NCBI GenBank assembly: GCA_036732565.1
Contig: DAINCF010000015.1
Location: 1-28,919, forward strand
Direction: 5' to 3'
Source of the DNA: JAIVJN01 sp036732565
GTDB lineage: Bacteria; Acidobacteriota; Vicinamibacteria; Vicinamibacterales; UBA2999
DNA: 28,919 nucleotides
Numbering within the stretch: the stretch's first letter is position 1; every line of letters begins with the position of its first letter. The position numbers and the translations under genes were made by a program. Of the stretch, positions 1 to 9,319 are shown in pieces. A model generated the notes under the pieces. That model worked only from the letters and a program-made list of their open reading frames with translations, made no database searches and was not told the DNA's origin.

Positions 1-9
1 CGGCTGTGA
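1..9 (+). other. Possible 3' end of an upstream operon gene
   Basis: The first codon of the SDR gene is GTG at 6 and the next bases form GTGA, so a TGA stop lies at 7-9 in another frame. The same four-base overlap joins the next genes (GTGA at 1211, ATGA at 2005, GTGA at 3144). By analogy an upstream gene may end at base 9. Only nine bases are visible, so this rests on junction style alone. In the 2-aminobenzoyl-CoA pathway the missing partner would be a 2-aminobenzoate-CoA ligase. Confidence 0.3.
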
Positions 10-779
10 GCGCGCTCGCAGGACGAGTGGCGATGATCACCGGTGGAGGGCGTGGCGTGGGTGCGGCGATTGCGCGGGCGCTGGCGGCCGGCGGGGCGGG
101 AGTGGTGGTGACCGCACGAGGCGCTCGGGAGATTGAAGCGGTGGCAAGCGAGCTGCGCGGCCGCGGCCATCAGGCGCTGGCGCTTCAGGGTGATGTGACC
201 GACGTTGGCGAGGTGGACACGTGTGCCGACCATGCGGTCAAGTGGCAGGGCCGCGTGGACATTCTCGTCAACAACGCCGGCGCGGCGCTTGCGGCGCCCG
301 TCGCGAAGACGCGCGTCGAGGATTGGGATCGGCTGTTTGCCGTGAACGCGCGCGGTCCGTTCCTGTGCACGCGCGCCTTGCTGCCGGGTATGCGCGAGCG
401 GCGATGGGGACGGGTGATCAACGTCGCCTCGATCGCCGCCCTCGGTGGTGACCGCTACATTGCCGCCTACGCGGCGTCGAAGCACGCCCTGCTCGGGTTC
501 ACCCGGTCGCTGGCTGCGGAGCTGGCCGGGACCGGGGTCACGGCCAACGCCGTCTGCCCGGGCTACGTGGACACCGACATGACGCGTGACACGATCGATC
601 ACATCGTCGCCACGACCGGGCGATCGCGGGAGGACGCGCTGGCGGCGATCGTGGCGAAAAATCCTCAGGGGCGATTGATCGACCCGGACGAAGTCGCGCG
701 GGTGGTCCACTATCTGTGTACCGAGGAGGCGAGTGGCGTGAACGGTGAAGCCGTCCTCATCGGGGAGGGGCAGGCCTGA
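6..779 (+). CDS. SDR family oxidoreductase, likely 3-hydroxyacyl-CoA dehydrogenase-like
   Basis: Classical short-chain dehydrogenase of 257 residues, the usual SDR length. The Rossmann dinucleotide motif TGGGRGVG is at residues 12-19, NNAG at 89-92, and the catalytic set is Asn114, Ser142, Tyr155 and Lys159 (YxxxK). It should oxidise or reduce a hydroxyl/keto group with NAD(P). The GTG start begins a natural SDR N-terminus and sits in a GTGA overlap typical of this operon. It is the first complete gene of a cluster with RidA, crotonase, acyl-CoA dehydrogenase and a 2-aminobenzoyl-CoA-type flavoprotein. I therefore infer it handles a hydroxyacyl-CoA intermediate after ring opening; the exact substrate is not readable from sequence. 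A general 3-oxoacyl-ACP reductase role is the main alternative. Confidence 0.9.
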   Translation: MSALAGRVAMITGGGRGVGAAIARALAAGGAGVVVTARGAREIEAVASELRGRGHQALALQGDVTDVGEVDTCADHAVKWQGRVDILVNNAGAALAAPVAKTRVEDWDRLFAVNARGPFLCTRALLPGMRERRWGRVINVASIAALGGDRYIAAYAASKHALLGFTRSLAAELAGTGVTANAVCPGYVDTDMTRDTIDHIVATTGRSREDALAAIVAKNPQGRLIDPDEVARVVHYLCTEEASGVNGEAVLIGEGQA

Positions 780-794
780 CCGCTGGGCATACGT

Positions 795-1214
795 ATGATG
801 AAACCGGTGAATCCACCTGAGCTCAGTGCTCCGAAGGGTTTTTCGCATGGCCTGATCGCCGGACCAGGCGGCCAGGTGCTGTTCGTCGCCGGGCAGACCG
901 CCGCTGACAGTGATGGTCACGTCGAGGAGCGCAGCTTTGTCGCGCAGTTCGAGGCGGCGCTCGCGAAGACGCTGGCGGTCGTCCGCGCCGCGGGGGGACG
1001 GGTCGAGCACATCGGCCGCATGACCGTCTACGTCACGGACATCGCGGCGTATCGTGACGCCCGCAAGGCACTCGCCGCCGTCTGGCAACGGCACATGGGC
1101 GGCCACTATCCGGCGATGACTCTGGTGCAGGTGACGGCGCTCGTCGATCGATACGCGACCGTCGAGATCGAAGCCACCGCCGTCGTGCCCGCGGCCGGAG
1201 ACGAGCGGGCGTGA
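795..1214 (+). CDS. RidA/YjgF family protein lacking the conserved carboxylate-binding Arg
   Basis: RidA-type trimer-forming protein of 139 residues, close to the family's usual 125-140. The family fold is clear (VLFVAGQTAAD near the N-terminus, MTVYVTD in the middle, TVEIEATAV at the end). Classical RidA hydrolyses enamines/imines and holds the substrate carboxylate with an Arg in a PAR motif; here the motif reads PAM, with Met at residue 108. Inside an operon for a CoA-esterified amino-aromatic this fits hydrolysis of an enamine-CoA whose carboxyl is a thioester, since the monooxygenase/reductase product of 2-aminobenzoyl-CoA is an enamine. That is inference. Adjacent ATGs at 795 and 798 are both possible starts. 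It follows the SDR by 15 bp and overlaps the next gene by 4 bp. Confidence 0.88.
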   Translation: MMKPVNPPELSAPKGFSHGLIAGPGGQVLFVAGQTAADSDGHVEERSFVAQFEAALAKTLAVVRAAGGRVEHIGRMTVYVTDIAAYRDARKALAAVWQRHMGGHYPAMTLVQVTALVDRYATVEIEATAVVPAAGDERA

Positions 1215-2008
1215 AGGCGCCATCCTCATTCGGCTACGCCCACGATGTCGATCGCGGTGTCGTGACCTTGACATTGAATCGTCCCGATCGGCTCAATGCG
1301 TTGACGTTCGAGGTTTACGAGGAGCTGACCGCGACGTTCACGGCATTGGCGGCCGAGCCCAAGGTGCGCGCCATCGTGCTCACTGGCACCGGCAAGGCCT
1401 TCTGCTCGGGCGGCGACGTTCACGACATCATCGGCGCGCTCCTCGATCGAGATCTGCGGGGACTGCTCGACTTTACTCGTTTGACCTGCGCCCTCGTGCT
1501 GGCGATGCGCCGGTGCCCTCGTCCCATCGTCGCGGCGTTGAACGGCACCGTCGCCGGGGCCGGGGCGGTGATCGCGACGGCCGCCGATGTGCGTATCGCG
1601 GCCCGCTCTGCCAAGATCGCGTTCCTCTTCACGAAGGTCGGTCTGTCGGGCGCTGATATGGGCGCCGCATGGCTGCTGCCGCGCATCGTCGGCTTGGGCC
1701 ACGCGACGGAGCTCCTGATGACGGGCGACTTCATCACCGCCGAGGAGGCGCATCGCATCGGCCTCTACAACCGCGTCGTGGACGACGGCGCCGCGCTCGA
1801 CGAGGCGACGGCGTTTGCGCGGAAGCTGGCGGATGGCCCGTCGCTCGCGCTCGAGATCACCAAGGACGCGTTGAATCGCGAGAGCAGCATGGATCTGGCG
1901 TCCGCGCTCGAATCGGAAGCCCAGATTCAAGCGGCGTTGATGCTCAATCCCGACTTTCGCGAGGCGTTCGAGGCGTTCCGCGATCGCCGCGCGCCGAGGT
2001 TCCGATGA
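1211..2008 (+). CDS. Enoyl-CoA hydratase/isomerase (crotonase) family protein
   Basis: Crotonase-fold protein of 265 residues, normal length. The first oxyanion-hole segment AFCSGGD (63-69) and the second around NGTVAGAG (111-118) are present, followed by the GLSGADMGAAWLLPR stretch (144-158). Aligned by eye to mitochondrial hydratase, the two catalytic glutamates are absent: the Glu144 position is Val120 and the Glu164 region reads FLFTK. Asp149 in the GADMG loop sits where isomerase-type crotonases carry a catalytic Asp. A non-hydratase role is therefore plausible (isomerisation, or C-C or thioester chemistry on the dearomatised CoA ester). GTG start in a GTGA overlap with ridA; its stop overlaps the acyl-CoA dehydrogenase start (ATGA). 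Confidence 0.9.
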   Translation: MKAPSSFGYAHDVDRGVVTLTLNRPDRLNALTFEVYEELTATFTALAAEPKVRAIVLTGTGKAFCSGGDVHDIIGALLDRDLRGLLDFTRLTCALVLAMRRCPRPIVAALNGTVAGAGAVIATAADVRIAARSAKIAFLFTKVGLSGADMGAAWLLPRIVGLGHATELLMTGDFITAEEAHRIGLYNRVVDDGAALDEATAFARKLADGPSLALEITKDALNRESSMDLASALESEAQIQAALMLNPDFREAFEAFRDRRAPRFR

Positions 2009-3147
2009 AGGCGGTCGCGGCGTTTCTCGACCCGACGCATGTTTCGCTCTGGCAGGACATCTCGAGCTGGGCCGGTTCCACTCTCGTGCCGCGTCACGAG
2101 GCGTTGGACGACGCGTCGGCCCGACGCGACGCGCGCGAGCTGCTGACGTTGATGGGAAACGCCGGCTGGTTCGCGCCGATCGGACGACAGGATCTGCGCG
2201 GTGTGTGCCTGAGCCGCGAGGCGATCGCGGCCGCAAGCCCGTTGGCCGACGCCGTGTTCGCGCTGCAGGGCCTGGCGACGACGCCGTTGTTGGTCGCCGG
2301 CAGCGACGAGCAGCGAGCTCGGTGGGTGCCCGAGCTGCTGGCCGGCCGCGCGATGGGCGCGTTCGTGATCACCGAGCCCGGCGCCGGATCGGATGTGGCG
2401 GCCATCACCACGTCGGCACGCCGCGATGGCGATGCATGGGTGATCACAGGGGCGAAGCATCTCATTTCCAACGCGGGCATCGCCGACGTGCTCATCGTAT
2501 TCGCCGTCACCAATCCGGGGCAGAAGAGCCGTGGCATCTCCGCCTTCGTCGTTCCCGCGTCGACGCCAGGCGTGCGGTTCGTCGGCCCGCAGCCGATGGC
2601 GGCTCCGCATCCGCTCGGACAGCTGGCGTTCGACGATGTCCGAGTGCCCGCATCGTCTCTCCTCGGATCCGCCGATGAAGGATTCAAGATCGCCATGATG
2701 ACGCTGGATCGCCTGCGGCCGAGTGTCGGCGCGGCGGCTTGCGGCATGGCGGCGCGCGCCGTGCATGAAGCCGTGGAGCATGCGAAGACGCGCGAGCAGT
2801 TCGGCCAGAAGCTCGCCGAGTTTCAGCTCGTCAGGGATCGACTCGGCCGGATGGCGACCAGCCTCGACGCGGCGCGACTGCTCGTCTACCGGGCCGCCTG
2901 GGAGAAGGACCGCGGCGCCGAGCGCATCACCATGTCTGCGGCGATGGCCAAGGCCTTCGCGACCGAAGCGGCGCAGACGATTGTCGACGATGCAGTGCAG
3001 ATCGTGGGTGGCAGGGGAGTCGTGCTCGGCCACCCGGTCGAGCGACTCTACCGGGCGGTCCGCGCGCTGCGGATCTACGAGGGCGCCACCGACATTCAGC
3101 ACCTCATCGTGGCCGGCGCCCTCCTCGCGGGCCAGGAACGTTCGTGA
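2005..3147 (+). CDS. Acyl-CoA dehydrogenase
   Basis: FAD-dependent acyl-CoA dehydrogenase of 380 residues, the usual size. An ITEPGAGSD flavin/substrate motif, a VITGAKHLISNAG stretch and a TREQFGQKLAEFQ helix are visible, and the catalytic base is Glu359 in IYEGATD. It would oxidise an acyl-CoA intermediate to the enoyl-CoA and pass electrons to ETF. The reading frame stays open upstream to 1669, but ATG 2005 is the natural N-terminus and overlaps the preceding stop as ATGA, so the longer form is rejected. Its own stop overlaps the next gene as GTGA. Context suggests action on a ring-derived or ring-opened CoA ester. Glutaryl-CoA dehydrogenase-like decarboxylation cannot be excluded. Confidence 0.92.
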   Translation: MKAVAAFLDPTHVSLWQDISSWAGSTLVPRHEALDDASARRDARELLTLMGNAGWFAPIGRQDLRGVCLSREAIAAASPLADAVFALQGLATTPLLVAGSDEQRARWVPELLAGRAMGAFVITEPGAGSDVAAITTSARRDGDAWVITGAKHLISNAGIADVLIVFAVTNPGQKSRGISAFVVPASTPGVRFVGPQPMAAPHPLGQLAFDDVRVPASSLLGSADEGFKIAMMTLDRLRPSVGAAACGMAARAVHEAVEHAKTREQFGQKLAEFQLVRDRLGRMATSLDAARLLVYRAAWEKDRGAERITMSAAMAKAFATEAAQTIVDDAVQIVGGRGVVLGHPVERLYRAVRALRIYEGATDIQHLIVAGALLAGQERS

Positions 3148-5525
3148 CCCGGCCGCTGCGCATCGCGTGTCTGGGCGCGGGCCCAGGGGGGTTGTACTTC
3201 GCGCTCTTGATGAAGCGTGTCGATCCGCGGCACGACGTGCGGGTGATCGAGCGCAACCGACCCGACGATACGTTCGGCTTCGGCGTCGTGTTCTCGGACG
3301 CGACGATGGCCGGCATCGCGGATGCCGATAGCGAAGCCTACGCGCAGATCACGCGGCATCTGGTGCATTGGGACGACATTGCCGTGTACTACGGCGGGAC
3401 CGTCACGACGTCCACCGGGCACGGCTTCAGCGGCATGAGCCGGCACACGTTGTTGAGCGTGCTGCAGGACGAGGCGAGACGTGTCGGGGTGACGCTCGAA
3501 TTCGAGCGCGAGATCACGAGCCTCGACGCGCTCGGCGATGCCGATCTCGTGGTCGCCGCCGATGGCGTCAACAGCATCGCCAGACGGGGCTTGGAAGACG
3601 CGCTGTCGGTGACCGTCGATGTGCGACCGAACCGCTTCGTGTGGCTCGGCACGTCAAAGCCGTTTCCGGCGTTCACGTTCTACTTCAAGCACGACGCTCA
3701 TGGCCTGTGGCGCGTGCACGCCTATCAATACGGTCCGGATCGGTCGACGTTCATCGTCGAGTGCCGCGAGGAGACGTGGCAACGGGCGGGCATGGATCGC
3801 GCGAGCGAGGCGGAGACCGCCGCCTTTCTCGAAGCGTTGTTCGCCCAGGAGTTGGACGGCCATCGGCTCGTGACCAATCGCAGCTTGTGGCGTCAGTTTC
3901 CGACGTTCCGCGTCGAGCCATGGTCGGTTGGCAAGGTCGTCCTGCTGGGCGACGCCGCGCACACCGCGCACTTTTCGGTCGGCTCCGGCACCCGGATGGC
4001 GATGGAAGACGCGGTCGCGCTGAGAAATGCAATCGTCGTCGCCGACGCCGAGCCGGCCTCGAACGATTCATCGACGAGCGGGATGTTGGCTCGCGCGATG
4101 CGCGCCTACGAAGTCGCGCGCCGCCCGCAGATCGAGAGCCTGCAGCGGGCAGCCCAGGCGTCGCTCCAATGGTTCGAAGATACCGAGCGCTACGCTCATC
4201 TCGATCCACTGCCGTTCACGTTCACGCTACTGACGCGATCGCTGCGGATCACCCACGAGGATCTCCGCGTCCGCGATCCACAGTTCCTCGCGCGCGTCGA
4301 TGCCTACGTGGCAGAACAGGCCGCGCGGCAGGTTGCGCTCCAGAATGTCGCGTGGGGTCCGCCTTCAGGCGGACCTCGACCCGGGTCGGCTGAAGCCGGC
4401 CCCCACGGAAGCGAGAGCGACGGCTCCCATGTCGACATCGCGCCTCCGCCGATGTTCACGCCGTTTCGCCTGCGTGATCTGGTGATCCCGAACCGCGTCG
4501 TCGTCTCCCCGATGTGCCAGTACGTCGCGGAGGATGGGTTGGTAGGCGAATGGCATCTGGTACACCTGGGCAGCCGGGCGATCGGCGGCGCGGGCCTGGT
4601 GATGGCCGAGATGACCGACGTGAGCCGCGATGCCCGCATCTCGATTGGCTGCGCCGGTTTGTACAAGCCGGAACACGCGCACGCGTGGAAGCGCGTCGTC
4701 GACTTCGTGCATCGCGAGTCGGCGGCGAAGATCGGCATTCAGCTCGGACACGCCGGGCGCAAGGGCGCGACGCGACGAATGTGGGAGGGCGACGTCGAGC
4801 CCATCGTCGAGCACGAGCCATGGCCGCTCATCTCGGCGTCGGCGCTGCCGTACTTCGTCGATCGTTCGCAGACGCCGCGGGAGATGAGCCGCGCGGACAT
4901 GGATGTGGTGCGCGCCGAGTTCGTGCGTGCGACCGCCTTCGCGCTCGAGGCCGGATTCGATCTGCTCGAGATCCACATGGCGCACGGGTACTTGCTCGCG
5001 TCGTTCATCTCGCCGCTGACCAACACGCGGACCGACGAGTACGGCGGCGGCCTCGTCAATCGCATGCGGTTCCCGCTGGAGATCTTTCGCGCGTGTCGTG
5101 AGGCGTGGCCGGCATCGCGGCCGATGAGCGTGCGCATCAGCGCGGTCGATTGGATGCCCGGGGGGATGGGGCCGGTCGACGCGGTCGAGGTGGCCCGCCT
5201 GCTGGGCGGGGCCGGTTGCGACATCATCGATGTCTCAGCGGGCCAAACCGTGCCGGACCAGCGCCCGGAGTACGGCCGCCTCTTCCAGACGTCGTTTGCG
5301 GATCGCATTCGGCACGAAGTCGGCATCGCCACCATGGCCGTCGGCAACGTGTCATCGTTCGCGGACGTCAACACGATCATCGCCGCCGGCCGCGCCGACC
5401 TCTGTCTGTTGGCGCGCGCCCACATCTACGATCCGTATTGGACACGACACGCCGCATTGGCCCTGCGATATCCTTTGGAGTGGCCTGATCCCTACAAATC
5501 GGTCGAGCGATTCCGGCCGCGATAG
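3144..5525 (+). CDS. Bifunctional FAD monooxygenase / OYE-type reductase (2-aminobenzoyl-CoA monooxygenase/reductase or salicylyl-CoA 5-hydroxylase type)
   Basis: Fusion of 793 residues. Residues 1-400 are an aromatic FAD monooxygenase: N-terminal GAGPGG for ADP, and a second FAD motif GDAAHTAHFSVGSGT near 270. Residues about 433-793 are an old-yellow-enzyme reductase of the YqjM type, with SPMCQY, QLGHAGRKGA, EIHMAHGYL and a SPLTN segment. In the studied Azoarcus enzyme the first half hydroxylates 2-aminobenzoyl-CoA at C5 and the second half reduces the ring, giving a non-aromatic enamine-CoA. RidA and beta-oxidation genes in the same operon favour this substrate over salicylyl-CoA. The linker (about 403-421) is encoded by a complete palindromic repeat at 4351-4407. 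GTG start in a GTGA overlap; the stop touches a possible GTG start of the symporter. Confidence 0.9.
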   Translation: MTRPLRIACLGAGPGGLYFALLMKRVDPRHDVRVIERNRPDDTFGFGVVFSDATMAGIADADSEAYAQITRHLVHWDDIAVYYGGTVTTSTGHGFSGMSRHTLLSVLQDEARRVGVTLEFEREITSLDALGDADLVVAADGVNSIARRGLEDALSVTVDVRPNRFVWLGTSKPFPAFTFYFKHDAHGLWRVHAYQYGPDRSTFIVECREETWQRAGMDRASEAETAAFLEALFAQELDGHRLVTNRSLWRQFPTFRVEPWSVGKVVLLGDAAHTAHFSVGSGTRMAMEDAVALRNAIVVADAEPASNDSSTSGMLARAMRAYEVARRPQIESLQRAAQASLQWFEDTERYAHLDPLPFTFTLLTRSLRITHEDLRVRDPQFLARVDAYVAEQAARQVALQNVAWGPPSGGPRPGSAEAGPHGSESDGSHVDIAPPPMFTPFRLRDLVIPNRVVVSPMCQYVAEDGLVGEWHLVHLGSRAIGGAGLVMAEMTDVSRDARISIGCAGLYKPEHAHAWKRVVDFVHRESAAKIGIQLGHAGRKGATRRMWEGDVEPIVEHEPWPLISASALPYFVDRSQTPREMSRADMDVVRAEFVRATAFALEAGFDLLEIHMAHGYLLASFISPLTNTRTDEYGGGLVNRMRFPLEIFRACREAWPASRPMSVRISAVDWMPGGMGPVDAVEVARLLGGAGCDIIDVSAGQTVPDQRPEYGRLFQTSFADRIRHEVGIATMAVGNVSSFADVNTIIAAGRADLCLLARAHIYDPYWTRHAALALRYPLEWPDPYKSVERFRPR
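4351..4407. repeat. REP-doublet-like element inside a coding region (GTGG family)
   Basis: Outer arms CGTGGGG (4351-4357) and CCCCACG (4401-4407) are exact reverse complements. Between them is a perfect 8-bp hairpin with a TTCA loop (4356-4375) and a second hairpin with a TGAA loop (4384-4401, one G-T pair). A GTGG tetranucleotide precedes the first stem and CCAC follows the second, as in head-to-head REP pairs. The 57 bases are a multiple of three with no stop in the gene's frame and encode the linker of the flavoprotein fusion. Confidence 0.85.
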
Positions 5526-6901
5526 TGATACAACTTGGCGCGATGATTTCACCGGGGATCAACGCAGAGACGGTCACCGCCCGCACCCAACGGAGTCACC
5601 AGCTCTATCTGCAGGTGCTGGTGGCCATCGCCGCGGGCGCGCTGCTCGGCCACTTCTTCCCGTCGTATGGCGAGGCGATGCGGCCGCTCGGCGATGCCTT
5701 CATCAAACTGGTGAAGATGATCATCGCGCCGGTGATCTTTCTGACGGTCGTGACCGGCATCGCCGGCATGCGGGATCTCGATAAGGTCGGCCGCGTCGCG
5801 CTCAAGGCATTTGCCTACTTCCTGACATTTTCAACGCTGGCGCTGATCGTCGGTCTCGTCGTCGCCAACGTCGTCCAGCCTGGCGCCGGGCTGCACATCG
5901 ACCCGAAGACGCTCGACACCGGTGCGATCGCCGACTACGCATCCAAGGCGCACGATCAGAGCATCGTCGCGTTTCTCATCAACATCATCCCGACGACCGT
6001 GGTTGGCGCGTTTGCGAGCGGCGAGATCCTGCAGGTTCTGTTCTTCGCCATCCTGTTCGGCGTGGCCCTCGCGCTGGTCGGCGAGGCCGGCACGCCGGCG
6101 CTCGACGTGCTCACCGCCATCTCGCGCGCGTTCTTCCGCCTCGTCGGCATCCTGATGAAGGCGGCGCCGATCGGGGCGTTCGGCGCGTTTGCGTTCACCA
6201 TCGGCCGCTATGGCATCGGCTCGATCGTCAACCTCGCGCTGCTCGTCGGTACGTTCTACGCGACCTCCGCCCTGTTCGTGTTCGTGGTGCTCGGCGCGGT
6301 GGCGCGCTACAACGGCTTTTCGATTTTCCGGCTGATTCGCTATCTCAAAGAAGAGCTGTTGCTCGTGCTGGCGACGAGCTCCTCGGAGCCGGCGCTCCCG
6401 AGCCTGATTGCCAAGATGGAGCGCGCCGGGTGTCCGACGCCCGTCGTCGGGCTCGTCGTGCCGACCGGGTACTCGTTCAACCTCGACGGCACGAACATCT
6501 ACATGACGCTGGCGGCGCTGTTCATCGCGCAGGCGACGGACATTCAATTGTCGCTTGGCGATCAGATACTGCTCCTGCTCGTGGCGATGCTGAGCTCGAA
6601 GGGCGCGGCGGGGGTTACCGGGGCAGGCTTCATCACATTGGCGGCCACGCTGTCGGTCGTGCCCTCGATTCCGCTGGCCGGCATGGCGTTGATCCTCGGC
6701 ATCGATCGCTTCATGTCCGAGTGCCGATCGCTCACGAACTTCACCGGCAACGCCGTGGCGACGATCGTCGTCTCGCGGTGGGAGGGCGGGCTCGACGAGG
6801 CGCAGCTCAAGGCGGCGCTGGAAGGGGAGCCGGCGGCGCCGCGCGAAGCCGTGGAGACGATGGTGCCTCGGGCCGCTGCTCAGGCGGTCGTAGAGGAATA
6901 G
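5525..6901 (+). CDS. dctA: Dicarboxylate/amino acid:cation symporter, DctA-like
   Basis: Polytopic DAACS family transporter of 458 residues (E. coli DctA is about 430). Family signatures are plain: a serine-rich loop with SSEPALPSL, the GYSFNLDGTNIYMTLAALF segment, the SSKGAAGVTGAGF re-entrant loop, and DRFMSECRSLTNFTGNAVAT with cation/substrate-site residues. It imports C4-dicarboxylates or acidic amino acids with Na+ or H+ across the inner membrane. GTG 5525 overlaps the preceding TAG by one base, suggesting coupling. ATG 5543 is an alternative start with a weak -10-like TACAAC at 5529-5534. As last gene after the aromatic-CoA operon it may supply related carboxylates; true substrate unknown. 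The acidic C-terminal tail has no clear motif. Confidence 0.88.
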   Translation: MIQLGAMISPGINAETVTARTQRSHQLYLQVLVAIAAGALLGHFFPSYGEAMRPLGDAFIKLVKMIIAPVIFLTVVTGIAGMRDLDKVGRVALKAFAYFLTFSTLALIVGLVVANVVQPGAGLHIDPKTLDTGAIADYASKAHDQSIVAFLINIIPTTVVGAFASGEILQVLFFAILFGVALALVGEAGTPALDVLTAISRAFFRLVGILMKAAPIGAFGAFAFTIGRYGIGSIVNLALLVGTFYATSALFVFVVLGAVARYNGFSIFRLIRYLKEELLLVLATSSSEPALPSLIAKMERAGCPTPVVGLVVPTGYSFNLDGTNIYMTLAALFIAQATDIQLSLGDQILLLLVAMLSSKGAAGVTGAGFITLAATLSVVPSIPLAGMALILGIDRFMSECRSLTNFTGNAVATIVVSRWEGGLDEAQLKAALEGEPAAPREAVETMVPRAAAQAVVEE

Positions 6902-6960
6902 TCATCGTAGCGGAGTAGGGCCGGTTCGCGAACCGCCAGTACGATCCACCGAAGGTGCGC

Positions 6961-7701
6961 ATGGCACGCGAAATACTGATCGTCGACGACGAGCTGCAGC
7001 TCGCCACGGCGGCTGCGGATCTCGTCGCGGAGGCGATGCGGACGGCGGTCGACATGAAGGCCGTGTTTCGGGTGGCGCTGGCCGGCGGGTCCACACCGCG
7101 GTCGCTGCACGAGGTGCTCGCGGGAAACCCGCGCTACAAGTCGCTGCCGTGGGCACAGACCGACGTGTTCTGGGGCGATGAGCGTGCCGTCCCTCCGGAT
7201 CACCCGGACAGCAACTACCGGATGGCGGTGGAGACGCTGCTGTCGAAGGTGCCCATCGATCCGGCGCGCGTCTATCGCATGCCCGCTGAAGATCCGGACC
7301 CGCAGCAGGCGGCCGCACGCTACGAGCAGACCATCCGTACGGTGTCCGGGCTCGTCGATCGCACGCTCCCACGCTTCGATCTCATCCTCCTGGGTATGGG
7401 CGCCGATGGCCATACCGCGTCGCTCTTCCCGTCCAGTCCCGCGCTCGACGAGCGCGACCGCCTCGTGGTCGCCGCCTGGTCCGATGCGCATCGCACCTGG
7501 CGCATCACGCTGACCTTGCCGGTCCTGAACGCCGCGGCGCAGGTAACATTCATGGTGAGCGGCGAGAGCAAGGCCGCAGCGGTTGCGGCCGCGCTGGCGC
7601 CCTCGTCGGACGCGCCGCCTCCGGCTGGGCTCGTGCAGCCGCTTGCCGGCCGCACAATCTGGATCCTGGATCGCGCGGCCGCACGGTATCTGCAATCGTA
7701 A
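6961..7701 (+). CDS. pgl: 6-phosphogluconolactonase
   Basis: DevB/Pgl-type lactonase of 246 residues, normal length, hydrolysing 6-phosphogluconolactone to 6-phosphogluconate in the cytoplasm. Visible motifs: ALAGGSTPRSLHEVL near 40, DVFWGDERAVPPDHPDSNY near 70, and FDLILLGMGADGHTASLFP near 140, which carries the conserved Gly-Asp-Gly-His. ATG 6961 is preferred over GTG 6955 because a GAAGG ribosome site (6951-6955) lies 5 nt upstream. zwf follows after 11 bp, so the two are surely co-transcribed. The 59 bases between the symporter and this gene contain a TACGAT hexamer at 6941-6946 that may be a -10 element. Confidence 0.93.
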   Translation: MAREILIVDDELQLATAAADLVAEAMRTAVDMKAVFRVALAGGSTPRSLHEVLAGNPRYKSLPWAQTDVFWGDERAVPPDHPDSNYRMAVETLLSKVPIDPARVYRMPAEDPDPQQAAARYEQTIRTVSGLVDRTLPRFDLILLGMGADGHTASLFPSSPALDERDRLVVAAWSDAHRTWRITLTLPVLNAAAQVTFMVSGESKAAAVAAALAPSSDAPPPAGLVQPLAGRTIWILDRAAARYLQS

Positions 7702-7712
7702 GGAGTCGTACG

Positions 7713-9248
<1,536 letters not shown>

Positions 9249-9277
9249 TCGCGAGCCTCAGGGAGGTCCCAAGCCTG

Positions 9278-9319
9278 AAGCCTCGAGCCCCTCAGGCCTC
9301 GAGCCGCAGGCCTCGAGCC
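9278..9319. repeat. Tandem CCTCGAGCC units between convergent genes
   Basis: Three copies of A(A/G)GCCTCGAGCC lie at 9278-9289, 9294-9305 and 9308-9319, separated by 4 and 2 bp. The core CTCGAG is self-complementary. The array fills most of the space between the 3' ends of zwf and gnd and abuts the gnd stop codon (9320-9322). No T-rich terminator tail is seen. Confidence 0.75.

Noticed and set aside
1669..2004. N-terminal extension of the acyl-CoA dehydrogenase
   Set aside because: It overlaps the crotonase gene out of frame and reads as Arg-rich shadow sequence; ATG 2005 in an ATGA junction is the family N-terminus.
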